Positions 23,214 to 35,092 of a DNA stretch of 64,000 nt are shown in pieces. Source of the stretch: Antilocapra americana. Its lineage: Eukaryota; Chordata; Mammalia; Artiodactyla; Antilocapridae. The position numbers and the translations under genes are program-made. Positions within the stretch are counted from its first letter, which is position 1. Each line of letters starts with the position of its first letter. The notes beneath the pieces were generated by a model. That model saw nothing but the letters and a program-made list of their open reading frames with translations, made no database searches and was not told where the DNA came from. The stretch spans positions 310,001 through 374,000 of the forward strand of contig ML664161.1 in the NCBI GenBank assembly GCA_007570785.1. The letters are read 5' to 3'.

Positions 23214-23475
23214 ATGGGCTTCTTTGATGGCTCAGTTGGTAAAGAATCCACCTGCAATGCAAGAGACCCTGGATCAATTCCTGGGTTGGGAAAATTTGCT
23301 GGAGAAGAAAGGGATAGGCTACCCACTCCAGTATTCTTGGGCTTCCCTTGTGACTCAGCTGGTAAAGAATCTGCTTGCAATATGGGAGACCTGGGTTTGA
23401 TTCCTGGGTTGGGAAGATTTCCTGGAGAAGGGAAAGGCTACCCACTCCAGTATTCTGGCCTAGAGAATTCCATGG
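23214..23475 (+). mobile_element. Dimeric Bov-tA SINE
   Basis: Two tRNA-headed units lie head to tail. The first runs from GGGCTTCTTTGATGGCTCAG to CCCACTCCAGTATTCTT, and the second starts at GGGCTTCCCTTGTGACTCAG and ends at AGAATTCCATGGA. The junction is the same as in the dimer at 35093-35432, so this is a family structure, not two chance insertions. The flanks are unusual: L1 sequence from 23142-23213 is partly repeated at 23476-23520 (72 versus 45 bp, with a 27-bp gap in the right copy). Confidence 0.9.
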
Positions 23476-24332
23476 AATCACAAATTGGAGAGCTCACTGG
23501 TATCATCCATAGGGAAATATGGTTGCAAAAACAACGACCTTGAAAAAAAGGACAGTGCAAATAAGGGAATTAAGTTTGAAATTATAAGACCAGCAACTTA
23601 AAACAGCCTTGTATATATAGACTGCTATATCAAAACCTCAGGAGAAATGCAAACCAGTGAACAATAATAGATAGACATATAAAAAAGAAAAAGCAATCCA
23701 AACAACACTAAAGGTGGTCATCAAACCACAAGAGAAGAAAAAACAAAAGAGGAAGGGAAGAAAAAATGATCTACAAGAAGAATTAAGAAAATGGTAACAG
23801 AAACACACATAATAATAATAAACTTAGATCTAAATGGACTAAATGCTTCAACCAAAAGACTGACTGAATGGATAGAAAAACAAGACCCATATATATGCTG
23901 TCTACAAGATACACATTTCAGATCTAGGGATACATGTGGACTGAAAGTGATGGAATGGAAAAAGATAATTCATGCCAATGGAAATGAAAATAAAGCTTGA
24001 GTAGCAATACCTATACCAGACAAAATACACTAAAAATAAGTGTTATTACAAGAGACAAGGAATGACATTACATAATCAAGGGATCAATCCAAGAAGAAGA
24101 TATAACAACTGTAAACATCTATGAACACAAATAGTAGCACCTCAATATATAAAGCAAATGCTATAAGCCATAAAATGGAAAATCCAAGAGTAACAGTAAG
24201 AGTGGGGGACTTAACAACCCACTTACATAAACTGACAGATTATGCAGATAGAAAATTAATAAGGAAACATGTCTTAAATGACACCACAGACCAGAGAGAC
24301 TTGAATGATATTTAAACAACATTTTATCTAAA

Positions 24333-26437
24333 CACTTTATTGTCAAATTTGGACTTAAGTTGAAGAAAGTAGGGAAAACCACAAGACCATTCAGGTATGA
24401 CCAATCCCTTATGACTATCCAGTGGAAGTGAGAAATAGATTTAAGGGACTAGATCTGATAGACAGAGTGCCTGATGAACTATGGACAGAGGTTCGTGACA
24501 TTGTACAGGAGACAGGGGATAAATCCATCCCTATGGAAAATAAATGGAAAAAAAGTAAAATGGCTGTCTGAGGAGGCCTTACAAATAGCTGTGAAAAGAA
24601 GAGAAGCAAAAAAACAAAGGAGAAAAGGAAAGATATTCCCATCTGAATGCACAGTTCCAAAGAATAGCAAGAAGAGACAAGAAAGCCTTCTTCAGAGATC
24701 AATGCAAAGAAATAGAGGAAAACAACAGAATGGGAAAGACTAGAGATCTCTTCAAGAAAATTAGAGATACCAAGGGAACGTTTCATGCAAAGATGGGCTC
24801 AATAAAGGACAGAAATGGTATGGACCAACAAAGCAGAAGATATTAAGAAGAGGAGGCAAGAATATACAAAAGAACTGTACAAAAAGGATTCTTCACAACC
24901 CAGATATGCACGATGGTGTGTTCACTCACCTACAGCCAGACATCCTGGAATGTGAAGTCAAGTGGGCCTTAGAAAGCATCACTACAAACAAAGCTAATGG
25001 AGGTGATGGAATTCCAGTTGAACTATTTCAAATCCTAAAAGATGATGCTATGAAACTGCTGCACTCAATTTGTCAGCAAATTTGGAAAACTCAGCAATGG
25101 CCAAAGGACTGGAAACAGTCAGTTTCCTTTCCAATCCCAAAGAAAGGCAATGCCAAAGAATGCTCAAACTACCGCACAATTGCACTCATCTCACATGCTA
25201 GTAAAGTAATGCTCAAAATTCTCCAAGCCAGGCTTCAGCAATAGGTGAACCATGAAATTCCTGTTGTTCAAGCTGGTTTTAGAAAAGGCAGAGGAACCAG
25301 AGATCAAATTGCCAACATCCAGTGGATCATCAAAAAAGCAAGAGAGTTCCAGAAAAACATATATTTCTGCTTTATTGACTATGCCAAAGCCTTTGACTGT
25401 GTGGATCACAATGAAAGACATGGAAATACCATACCACCTGAACTGTCTCTTGAGAAACCTGTATGCAGATCAGGAAACAACAGTTAGAACTGGTCATGGA
25501 ACAACAGACTGGTTCCAAATAGGAAAAAGAGTACATCAAGGCTGTATATTGTCACCCTCCTTATTTAACTTATATGCAGAGTACATCATGAGAAATGCTG
25601 GGCTGGTAAAAGCACAAGCTGGAATCAAGATTTCTGGGAGAAATATCAATAACATCAGATATGCAGATGACACCACCCTATGGCAGAAAGTGAAGAGGAA
25701 CTAAAAAGCCTCTTGATGAAAGTGAAAGAGGAGATTGAAAAAGTAGGTTTAAAACTAAACATTCAGAAAACTAAGATCATGGCATCTGGTCCCAGGACTT
25801 TGTGTGAAATAGATGGGGAAACAATGTCAGACTTTATTTTTTGGTGCTCCAAAGTCGCTGCAGATGGTGATCGCATCCATGAAATTAAAAGATGCTTACT
25901 CCTTTGAAGGAAAGTTATGACCAGCCTAGATAAAAGATTAAAAAGCAGAGACATTACTTTACCAACAAAGGTCTGTTTAGTCAAGGCTATTGTTTTTCCA
26001 GTAGTCATGTATGGATGTGTGGGTTGGATGGTGAAGAAAGCTGAGCACCAAAGAACTGATATTTTTGAACTATGGTGTTGGAGAAGACTCTTGAGAGTCC
26101 CTTGGACTACAAGGAGATCCAACCAGTCCATCCTAAAGGAGATCAGTCGTGGGTGTTTATTGGAAGGACTGATGTTGAAGCTGAAACTCCAATACTTTGG
26201 TCACCTGATGTGAAGAGCTTACTCATTGGAAAAGACCCTGATGATGGGAAGGATTGGGAACAGGAGGAGAAGGGGACGACAGAGTATGAGATGGCTGGAT
26301 GGCATCACTGACTCAAGGAACATACGTTTGGGTAGACTCCAGGTGTTGGTGATGGACAGGGAGGCCTGACATGCTGTGATTCATGGGGTTTCCAAGCGTC
26401 AGACACAACTGAGTGACTGAACTGAATTGAACTGAAC
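24333..26437 (+). mobile_element. BovB LINE, about 2.1 kb, sense, in L1 ORF2
   Basis: It covers the end of the endonuclease, the basic linker, the full reverse transcriptase and the 3' end with tail TGAACTGAATTGAACTGAAC. Target site copies TTATCTAAA (24324-24332) and TTATCTGAA (26438-26446) flank it, and L1 endonuclease sequence continues on the far side. Open blocks include 24906-25244 (ending at a TAG where most copies have TAT) and 25252-25704, which ends at YADD because of a deletion near 25680. Further blocks follow at 25680-25907 and 25917-26213. Motifs VQAGFRKGRGTRDQIAN, FIDYAKAFDCVDHN and YADD are all visible. It is inactive. Confidence 0.94.
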
Positions 26438-27244
26438 TTATCTGAAATCAGTAGAATAAAATTTCCTCTCATGTGCACACAGAATATCTATAGGATAGAT
26501 CACATACTGGGTCAAAAGTCAAGGTGGAATACATAAGAAAACGGAAATCAAATCAAGCATCTTTCCTGACCACAATGCTATGAAATTAGAAATCAATTAC
26601 AGGGAAAAAACAGACTGTAAATAACATAAACAAATGGAGACAAAATAATATATTATTAAACATCCAGTGAATCTCTAAAGAAATCAAATAGAAAATCAAA
26701 AAATACCTCCCAAGACTGAACCAGGAAGAAATAGAAACTATGAACAGTCCAGTCAGAAATACTGAAATAGAAACTGTTATTAAAAACCTCCCAACAAGCA
26801 AAAATCCAGGACCAGATGGATGTACAGGCAAATTCTATCAAAAATTTAGCCAGGAGTTAACAGCTATCCTTCTGAAACTCTTCCAGAAAATTGCAGGGGG
26901 AGAAACACTAGCAAGCTAATTGTATGAGACCACCATTGCCCTGATACCAAAAGCATAGATATCACACAAAAAAAGGAAATTGTATACCAATATTGTTGAT
27001 GAATACAGACACAAAAATTCTCAACAAAATATTTGCAAACAGAATCCAACAACACATTAAAAAAAAAAAAAAAGAATACTCCCCATGATCCAGTGGAATT
27101 TATCTCAGGAATGCAAGAATTCTTCAGTATAAGCAAGTGAATCAATGTGATACATCACATTAACAAATTAAAGAATAAAAAGAACATAATCATCTCAATA
27201 GATGAAGGAAAAGCTTAGGAAAAAATTCAACATCCATTCATGAT

Positions 27245-27345
27245 AAGTGCTAGTCACTCAGTCATGTCTGACTCTTTGTGACCCCATGGACTCTGTTGCC
27301 CACCAGGCTTCTCTGTCCATGGAATTTTCTGTCTATGAAATTTAT
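27245..27345 (-). mobile_element. Bov-A SINE fragment, antisense
   Basis: AGTCACTCAGTCATGTCTGA through GTCCATGGAATTTTCTGTCT is antisense Bov-A of about 100 bp. The L1 continues across; imperfect flanks TCATGATAA and TTATGGTAA may be the target duplication. Confidence 0.85.
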
Positions 27346-28353
27346 GGTAAAAACTATACAAAAACAGTCATAGAGGGAACCAACCTCAATATAATATAGA
27401 CCAAATTTGATAGACCTAGAACTAGCATCATTCTCAATGGTGAAAAGCTGAAAGCATTTCTTATGATATCAGTAACAAGACAAGATTGTCCACTCTTGCC
27501 ACTTTTATTATACATAGTTCTAGAAATCCTAAGCATGGCAATTAGAGAGTAAATAAAAGGAATCCAAACTGCAAAGGAGTCGAACTGTCATGGTGTGCAG
27601 ATGGCATGATAGTATACATAGAAAATCTTGAGGATACCACCAGAAAACTACTGGAGCTCTTCAATGACTCTGGTAAAGTTTCAGGTTACAAAATTAAAAC
27701 ATAGAAATCATTTTTATTCTTATACACTAACAACCAAAGATCAGAAAGAGAAATCAAAGAAATAATCCCGTTTACCATAACACCAAGAAAAATAAAAAAC
27801 CTAGGAATAAACCAACCTAAGGAGCCAAAGACCTGTAATTGTAACTCTATACTGATGAAAGAAATCAAAGATGATACAAATAGGTAGAGAGATACACCAT
27901 ATTCTTGGCTTGAAAGAATCAATATTGTCAAAATCACTGTACTACCCAAGCCAGTCTACAGATTCAATGCAATCCCTATCAAATTAAAAATGGCATTTTC
28001 AAAGAATTAGACCTACAAAATTTACAATTTCTATGGCAACACAGAAGATCCCACAGCCATAGCAATCTTGAAAAAGAAAAACAGAGCTAGAGGAATCAGG
28101 CAATCTTGACTTCAGACTATACTACAAAGCTCCAGTGATCAAAGCACTATGGTACTGGCACAAAAAGAGAAATGTTGAACAGTGGAACAGGATAGAAAGC
28201 TCAGAGAGAAACTCATGTGTTTATGGTCACCTGATCTCTTACAAAGAAGGCAAAAACATACAATGGAGAAAAGACAGTCTATTCAATAACTGGCACTGGA
28301 AAACTGGACAGCCACATATAAAAGAATGAAATCAGAATGCTCTCTAATACCAT

Positions 28354-28570
28354 GAAAGTGAAGAGTTAGTAGCTCAGTAATGTCCATTTCTTTGCAACCC
28401 AGTGGACTGTAGTCTACCAAGCTCCTCTGTCCTTGGCGTTCTCCAGGCAAGAATATAGGAGTGCTAGCCATTCCATTCTTCAAGGGATCTTTCTGACCCA
28501 GGGATCAAATCCAGGTCTCTTTTAATTTGGGTGGAATTTTTACCATCTGGGCCACCAGGGAAGCCCTATA
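28354..28570 (-). mobile_element. Bov-tA SINE, antisense
   Basis: Antisense body and head, ending in GGCCACCAGGGAAGCCC, are flanked by TAATACCAT at 28345-28353 and 28571-28579 within L1 ORF2. Confidence 0.95.
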
Positions 28571-30073
28571 TAATACCATAGACAGAAATAAATTCAAAGT
28601 GGAGTAATGACAAAATGTAAATTTCTTAGAGGAAAACAGGCAGAACACTATCTGATATCAATTGCATCAAGATCTTTTAGTATCCGACTTCTACAGTAAT
28701 AAAATTAAAAACAAAAGTAAACAAATGGGACCTGATTAAACCTAAACCTTTGTACAGCAGCAAAGGAAACCATAACAAAAATTCAACCCTAAGAATGGGA
28801 GGAAATATTTGCAAACAAAACAACAAACAAGGATTTAATCTGCAAAATATACAAACAGCTCATGTAGCTCTATAGCAAATAAATAAATGACCAAATAAAA
28901 CAATGGGAGGAAGATAATATGCATTTCTCCTGAAGACATACAGATGGCTAAAAACCATGTGAAGATATTCAACATCACTAATTATTAGAGAAAAGGAAAT
29001 AAAAACTACAATGAAGTATCATCTCACACCAGTTAGAATAACCATCATCAAAACTCTACAAACAATAAATGCTGTAGAAGGTGGGAGAAAAGGGAGTCTT
29101 CATACACTGGTACTAGGTATGTGAATTGGTACAGCCCTATGGAGAATAGAGGCTCCTTAAAAAGCTAATAATAGAACTACCATGATCCAACAATCCCATA
29201 CCTGGGCATATATCCAGATAAAATAATTCAAGCAAATGCATGACCCTCAATGTTCACTGCAACATATTTACAATAGCCAGGCCATGGAAGCAATCTAAAT
29301 GTCCACTAGTAAAGGAATGGATAAACATGTGGAATATATATACAATAGAATATTACTCAGTGATAAAAAGAACAAAATAATGCCATTTTCAGCAATATGG
29401 ATAGACCTGGGTATTGTCATACTCAGTGATGTAGGCAAGACAGAGAAAATCAAATATATGATATTGTTTATATGTGTAGCTTTAAAAAATAGTACAAATG
29501 AACTTATTTACAAACAGAAATTGAGGCACAGATGTCAAAAACAAACTTACGGTTATCAGAGAGGAAAGGGGAGAAGGGACAAACTAGGAAATTGGGATTT
29601 ACATACACACAGCTCTATATATAAAATAGATAACTACAAGGACCTACTGCATACTACAAAGAACTCTTCTTTATACTCTATAAAGGCCTATATGGGAAAA
29701 GAATTTTAAAAAGAGTGGATATATGTGTATGTTTAACTGATTCATTTTGCTGTACAGCAGGAAATAACACAATGTTTTAAATCAACTATAATCCAATAAA
29801 TTTTTTTTGAATAAGGATGTTGATGATGGTGGAATTGGAGGGAGGGGTGAGGAAGCAAGCATATTAAAGATGTAAATTCAACTTTAATGATGCTAGTAAC
29901 TACATCTCTAAACACTTGCATTCTCAGTACATTGCCTACATAAGAACCTAAGACATCAATAGCTTTATAAAAAACAATGGTCATATTTAAATGCATATTT
30001 GCAACTTCTAGAAAATGGTTTAAATATGGACAAGAGATTATTTTCCTGATTGTTAAATAAACATTTTTCTAAA

Positions 30074-30076
<3 letters not shown>

Positions 30077-30114
<38 letters not shown>
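30077..30114. repeat. TA microsatellite
   Basis: About 18 uninterrupted TA units lie between two L1 elements. The 260 bp before it (from 29813) are unique and featureless. Confidence 0.97.
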
Positions 30115-30117
<3 letters not shown>

Positions 30118-30573
30118 CTGTAACATCAATATCCTAAAATGTAAGGGGAAGGAGAAATAAAAATGGAAAGTTAGGAATATTACTGAAGTTAAGTTGTTGT
30201 CAGTTCAAAGAAGAATGTTATAATTCTAAGGTATTTTATGTAACACTCATGGTAACCACATGGGGAAAACTTGTATCTTTGTAGCTATTACACACAAGAA
30301 ATCGATGAATTATAAAGAATATTAATATCAAAAGACATCAAAATAGAAAAAAAAGACAGCAGGATAATTAAGCAAGAAATAAGGGATCTGTGAAACATTT
30401 AGAAAAAAATTGATCAAATGGCAATATAAAATCTTTGTCAATCAATAAAGACTTCCAATGCAAAGAGACTAAATTATCATGTCAAAATACACTGAATGAC
30501 TGAATGGATAAAAAGTAGGATCCAACAATATGCTGCCTTCAGGAAACTGGGTCTATCCCTAAAGACACACAAA

Positions 30574-31017
30574 AGACTGTTCTATACATCTGTGTCTCTT
30601 TTGCTGTCTCACATACAGGGTTATTGTTACCATCTTTCTAAATTCCATATATATGCATTAGTATACTGTATTGTTGTTTTTCCTTCTGGCTTACTTCACT
30701 CTGTATAATAGGCTCCAGTTTCATCCACCTCATTAGAACTGATTCAAATGTATTCTTTTTAGTGGCTGAGTAATATTCCATTGTAAATATGTACCATAGC
30801 TTCCTTATCCATTCATCTGCTGATGGACATCTAGGTTGCTTTCATGTCCTGGCTATTGTAAACAGTTCAACGATGACCTAGAGGGATGGAATCAGGAGGG
30901 AGGTGGCAGGGGGATTCTGGAGGGGGAACACATATATACTCATGGCAGATTCATGTCAATGTATGGCAAAACCAACATATTAATGTGAAGAAAAAAAAAT
31001 TGTCAAGTGGAAAAAAA
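30574..31017 (+). mobile_element. Ruminant L1 insertion with 5' inversion (twin-primed)
   Basis: The left arm, about 30577-30875, is antisense ORF2 C-terminal sequence of a ruminant L1; compare the same text at about 35740-36025. The right arm, about 30876-31017, is sense 3' end with the phrase CATGGCAGATTCATGTCAAT and an A-run. The target sequence AAAGACACACAAA is present at 30561-30573 and 31018-31030, so both arms came in together. The inverted arm and 3' arm are not contiguous in the source; part of the 3'UTR between them is missing. Confidence 0.9.
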
Positions 31018-31040
31018 AAAGACACACAAAGACCATGAGT

Positions 31041-31172
31041 GCTGCTGCTAAGTCGCTTCAGTTGTGTCCCACGCTGTGTGACCCCACAGACGGCAGCCCA
31101 CTAGGCTTCCGGGTCCCTGGGATTATCCAGGTAAGAACACTGGAGTGGGTTGCCATTTCCTTCTCCAGTGCA
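31041..31172 (-). mobile_element. Bov-A2-type SINE monomer, antisense
   Basis: GCTGCTGCTAAGTCGCTTCA through GGTTGCCATTTCCTTCTCCA matches the first antisense unit of Bov-A2, including the diagnostic GACGGCAGCCCA. Only one monomer is present. Confidence 0.88.
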
Positions 31173-32778
31173 TGCCTCTGAAAATTACAAAAACAGTAAC
31201 AAACTGAGCCCAAATTTATAAGATGAAAATAACAAAAATTAAAACAGCAACAGAAGAAATAGAGAACATGACACAATAAAAGGATTAACCACAGGAAGAG
31301 TTGGTTCTTTGAAAAGATAAATTGATAATTTTTTTACTAGAATTAACAAGGAAAAAGTGAGAAGATCAGAGGCAACAAAATTATAAATGAAAAAGGAAAT
31401 GTTATAACTGACAGGACTGAAATACAAAAGTGCATTAGAGACTACTATGACCAATTATTCATCAACAAAATGGACAAATTAGAAGACACAGAAAAATTAT
31501 CAGAAATATAGAACCCTAACAAGATTAATTAGAAATAAAAGGGAAATCTAAACAGACCAATAACTTTGAGGAGATTGAATCAGTAAAACAAACAAACAAA
31601 AATCTCCCATCAAAGACAAGCCAAGGACCAGACATCCTTAGTGGTGAAATTCTAAAACGTTTAAACAAGAATAAAGACCAATGCAAACTCTTCCCCCAAA
31701 GAAACAAAGATAAAGGAATACACACAAACTCATTTTATGAGGCCAGCATTACCCTGATCCTAAAGCCAGAAGAGGGCACCACAAGAAAAGTATAGACAAG
31801 TATCCCTAATGAAAATAGATGTAAAAGTTCTCAGTAAAATACTAGCAAACCAAATTCATCAGCACATTAAAAAGATCTTAATGTGGGACTTATCCTCAGG
31901 ATGGAATGATGTTTATCATATAAAAATTAATAAATGTGATACACATAATGGGATAACAAAAAATTAATACAAATCATCTCCATAGAAACAGAAGAGTACT
32001 TGACAAAATTCAATATCAGTTTATGGAACAACCTAGGTTAAAAAAAAGAAAAGATTTTATCTTAACATAATAAAAGCCATATTTGACAAGCACACAGCTA
32101 ACATTATAATCAATGCTGAAAGGTTGAGAGCTTTTCATTTAAGATCAGGAAGAAGAAAAAGGTGCCCACTCTCGCCACTCCTATTCAACACAGTTCTGAA
32201 AGTTCATTCCAGAGCAATGAGATAAGAAAGAGAAAAAGCATCAGAATTTAAAGAGAAAAAGTAAAATTGTCTCTGTGGCAGATGACATAATTATATAAAT
32301 AAATACTTTGAGAGCTAATAAGCAAATTCAGAAAAGTTGCAGGATACAAATTGACACACAAAAATCAGTGGTATTTCCGCACACTAACAAGTATCTATGA
32401 AAGAAAATTTTAAAATTGCATTCACAGTAGCATCAAAATTAAAATCCTTAGGAAAAAATTTAACCCAAGGAGATGAAAATGTCTATGCTGTATAAGAAAC
32501 AAGTAAATAGAAGGATATCCCATATTCATGAATTGGAAGAATTAATATTGTTAAAATATCCATACTACCCAAACTATTTACATATTGAATGCAATCTCTA
32601 CTTAGATTTAGATGGTATTTTTCATAGAAATATAAAAAAATTATTCTAAACTTTATATGGAACTACAAAAGACCTTAGATAGCCAAAGCAATCCTGAGAA
32701 AGAAGAATGCAGTGCAACGCATCACATTTTTTAATTTTAAGCTATATTAACAAACTATAGTCATTAAAAACAGTATGA

Positions 32779-33000
32779 CGTTGTGCTGTGCTTAGTCGCT
32801 CAGTTGTCTCTGACTCTTTGTGACTGTATGGACTGAAGCCTGCCAGGCTCTTTTGTCCATGGGGATTCTCCAGGCAAGAATACTGGAGTAGGTTCCCATG
32901 CCCTCCTTCAGGGGATCTTCCCAACCCAGGGATCAAACCCAGGTCTCCCACATTGCAGGTGGATTCTTTATCAGCTGAGCCACAAGGGAAGCCCAAAGAA
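32779..33000 (-). mobile_element. Bov-tA SINE, antisense, with duplicated flank
   Basis: It reads from GTGCTGTGCTTAGTCGCTCA to AGCCACAAGGGAAGCCC. The left flank TAGTCATTAAAAACAG (32758-32773) matches TAGTCATTAAAACAG at 33001 and again at 33028. The target site is therefore present once before and twice after the SINE. Confidence 0.93.
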
Positions 33001-33609
33001 TAGTCATTAAAACAGCCCATAGTAAAATAGTCATTAAAACAGTATGATCCTGGCATAAGAACAGACACATAAGCCAGAGAAAAATAACTGAGAGCTCAGA
33101 AACAAACATATGTTTATTTTATCTAGTAATATTTCACAAGGAATCAATTACACCCAATGAAGAAAATATGACATTGTCAATCAAAGGTACAAGGAAAATT
33201 AGATATACACCTGTGAAGGAACAAAACTAGATTTCCCTTACACTACTCACAAAAATCAACTAGAAATGGATTAAATATTTAAATGTAAGACCAGAAACCA
33301 TAAAACTCTAGAAGTATGCAAAGGGAAAAAAAAAAACTTCTTGATATGTCTTAGTGATAATTTTTCATTTGAACTCCTAAAGCACAAATAATAAAATCTA
33401 AAATAAACAAATGAGACTCCATCAAGCTGAAAAGTTTCTGCACAGCAATAGGGACAAACAACAGAAGGAAAAGATAATTTATCAATGGAAAATAATTTCA
33501 AAGTGTATATCTGAAAAGGTGTTAATATCCAAAATGTATAAAGAACACATACAACTCAATAGCAAAAAACACACAAAAATCCAAACTAACAATGGGAAAA
33601 GGACCTGAA

Positions 33610-33719
33610 TGGGCCTCCCTGGTGGCAGAGAGGTAGAGTCCTCCTGCAATGCAAAAGACACAGATTTGATCCCTGGGACAGGAATATCCCCTGGAGAAGG
33701 AAATAGCAACCCACTCCAG
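33610..33719 (+). mobile_element. Bov-tA SINE, 3'-truncated
   Basis: The tRNA head (GGGCCTCCCTGGTGGCAGAG) and the first part of Bov-A up to GCAACCCACTCCAG are present; the rest is missing. It ends at the same place where the first unit of the dimers ends (CACTCCAG), followed directly by old L1 3' sequence. Confidence 0.9.
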
Positions 33720-34301
33720 CACTATTCCACTTTTGAGTATATATCCAAATATAACATCAACACTATGTGCAAAAGATATCTGAACCCTCATGTCCATTGT
33801 AGTATTATTTATATTAACCAAGACACATGAACACCTATCTATCAATACATGAATTGATGAAGATATTGCAGTATCTATACAACAGAGTATTATTCAGTCA
33901 CACACAAAAAAGGAAATCCTGCCATTTGTGACACTGATAGACTTTGAAGGCATTATGCTAAGTGAAATAAATAATACAGAAGACAAATACTCTATGATCT
34001 CATTTATATGTAGAATCTAAGAAAACAACAAAAACTGAAATATCATAGGAAAAGATCAGATTTGTCATACCAATAGCAGGTGTGTAGGAGTGGGGAAATT
34101 GCAGAAGATGGTCAAAAAGCACAGTCTAGTTATAAAGAAGTACTAGGGTTGCAACATATGATGTGATTACCATAATTAAGACTGCTTTATTAATTTGAAA
34201 GTTATTAGAGTAGATCCTTTAAGTTCTTATTACAAAGAATGAAATTTTTTGTAATTATATGACATGAAAGGTAATATAACTTGATAATCATTTTGCTATA
34301 C

Positions 34302-34309
<8 letters not shown>

Positions 34310-34355
<46 letters not shown>

Positions 34356-34365
34356 NNNNNNNNNN

Positions 34366-34411
<46 letters not shown>
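34310..34411. repeat. TG microsatellite containing a 10-N gap
   Basis: TG units run on both sides of ten N at 34356-34365, so the true length is unknown. It directly abuts the 3' end of an antisense Bov-tA. Confidence 0.97.
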
Positions 34412-34414
<3 letters not shown>

Positions 34415-34619
34415 TGTGAAGTCACTCAGTTGTGTCTGACTCTTTGTGACCCCATGGACTGTAGCCCAACCAGGCTCCTCTGTCCATGGAATTTTTTAGG
34501 CAAGAGTATTGGAGTAGGTTGCCATTTCCTTCTCCAGGGAATCTTCCTGACCCAGGGATTAAACCTGGGTCTCCCACATTGCAGGCAAATGCTTTACCAT
34601 CTGAGCCACCATGGAAGCC
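34412..34619 (-). mobile_element. Bov-tA SINE, antisense, attached to TG tract
   Basis: AGTGTGAAGTCACTCAGTTG to GAGCCACCATGGAAGCC is a full antisense Bov-tA. CATATATAT occurs at 34301-34309, before the TG tract, and at 34620-34628, after the SINE. If this is the target duplication, the TG tract lies inside the insertion as its 3' tail. Confidence 0.93.
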
Positions 34620-34725
34620 CATATATATACACATATACCTAAAAAAGGAACCATTATGCTATATACATTATTCTTATATAGTGCTGTATGCCAATTATAT
34701 TCCAATAAAAGTGAAAAAAACTTAG

Positions 34726-35092
34726 AAACAAAGAATTGTTTGAGAATTTAAAGAAGTATTTATTTACTAGTTTTCATCTTCCATTATTTGTTTCCTAAGT
34801 GGACAGGAATGCTCTAGAACTTGGAGGTAAGCCTGCCTTTCAGAAAAGCAGGCTCCTGCTGGCATCTTACAACAGCATTAAAGAATCTCTAGGAACTAAA
34901 CATGAAGGATGAGCTGACTCTGCTTCAGGGTAGATGCTTTCAGCATGAAATGGGTCAAAGCCCACCAATAAATATTAGTTCTGGCTGTGGGCATTGTAGT
35001 GATTGCAAGAAATATGAGGTAGAGCCCAAGTGGCAACTGATACATACAACTAATATCTAAGTATATGTTTATGAATATCTTAATTATATCCA
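34726..35092. other. Unique intergenic stretch
   Basis: No gene or repeat is recognised. It contains a short imperfect inverted repeat around 34830-34856 (AAGCCTGCCTTT...AAAGCAGGCT). Confidence 0.55.

Larger units (their letters stand above)
23790..29480 (+). pseudogene. L1 ORF2 remnant (endonuclease and reverse transcriptase), interrupted
   Basis: The endonuclease starts near 23790; translation at 23791-24000 shows INLDLNGLNAS and CCLQDTHF, where the normal catalytic glutamate of QETHL is replaced by aspartate. Then come the BovB insertion, the reverse transcriptase (KNPGPDGCTGKFYQKF from about 26800), and a degraded active site at 27594-27608 that reads CADGM instead of FADDM. The C-terminal part has an open stretch at 29299-29709. 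Frame breaks occur throughout, and some EN-RT linker sequence is missing around 26640. It is a dead copy. Confidence 0.85.
19890..29812 (+). mobile_element. Nearly full-length old L1 LINE with nested insertions
   Basis: This is a complete L1 in sense orientation. It has a 5'UTR starting near GGTCAATATGGCAGAAGAAT, ORF1 remnant (about 22205-23095), inter-ORF spacer, ORF2 remnant (about 23790-29480) and a 3'UTR ending CAACTATAATCCAATAAATT at about 29812. Later insertions are a Bov-tA dimer (23214-23475), a BovB (24333-26437), a Bov-A (27245-27345) and a Bov-tA (28354-28570). Without these the element is about 7.2 kb. Both ORFs are riddled with stops and frameshifts. All nested elements are ruminant-specific, so the L1 predates them. 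It is followed by a TA microsatellite and another L1. Confidence 0.85.
30115..34725 (+). mobile_element. Old L1 LINE, sense, with nested insertions and deletions
   Basis: The left part (about 30115-30573) is inter-ORF and start of endonuclease of an old L1 (AACAATATGCTGCCTTCAGG, then CCTAAAGACACACAAAAG). After the nested insertions at 30574-31172 it resumes near 31173 in the linker region, so most of the endonuclease is deleted. The reverse transcriptase and C-terminal part follow to about 34050, then a 3'UTR to ATTATATTCCAATAAAAGTG at about 34725. Inserted are an L1 with 5' inversion, a Bov-A, three Bov-tA copies and a TG tract. No long open frame remains. Confidence 0.8.

Noticed and set aside
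24906..26213. Reverse transcriptase frames as parts of an endogenous retrovirus
   Set aside because: The motifs and tail are those of BovB, a non-LTR element. No LTR, protease, integrase or envelope sequence was noticed here or elsewhere in the window.
34310..34411. Cysteine-valine repeat protein coded by the TG tract
   Set aside because: The frame is only a translated microsatellite with N bases; it reads on into a SINE.
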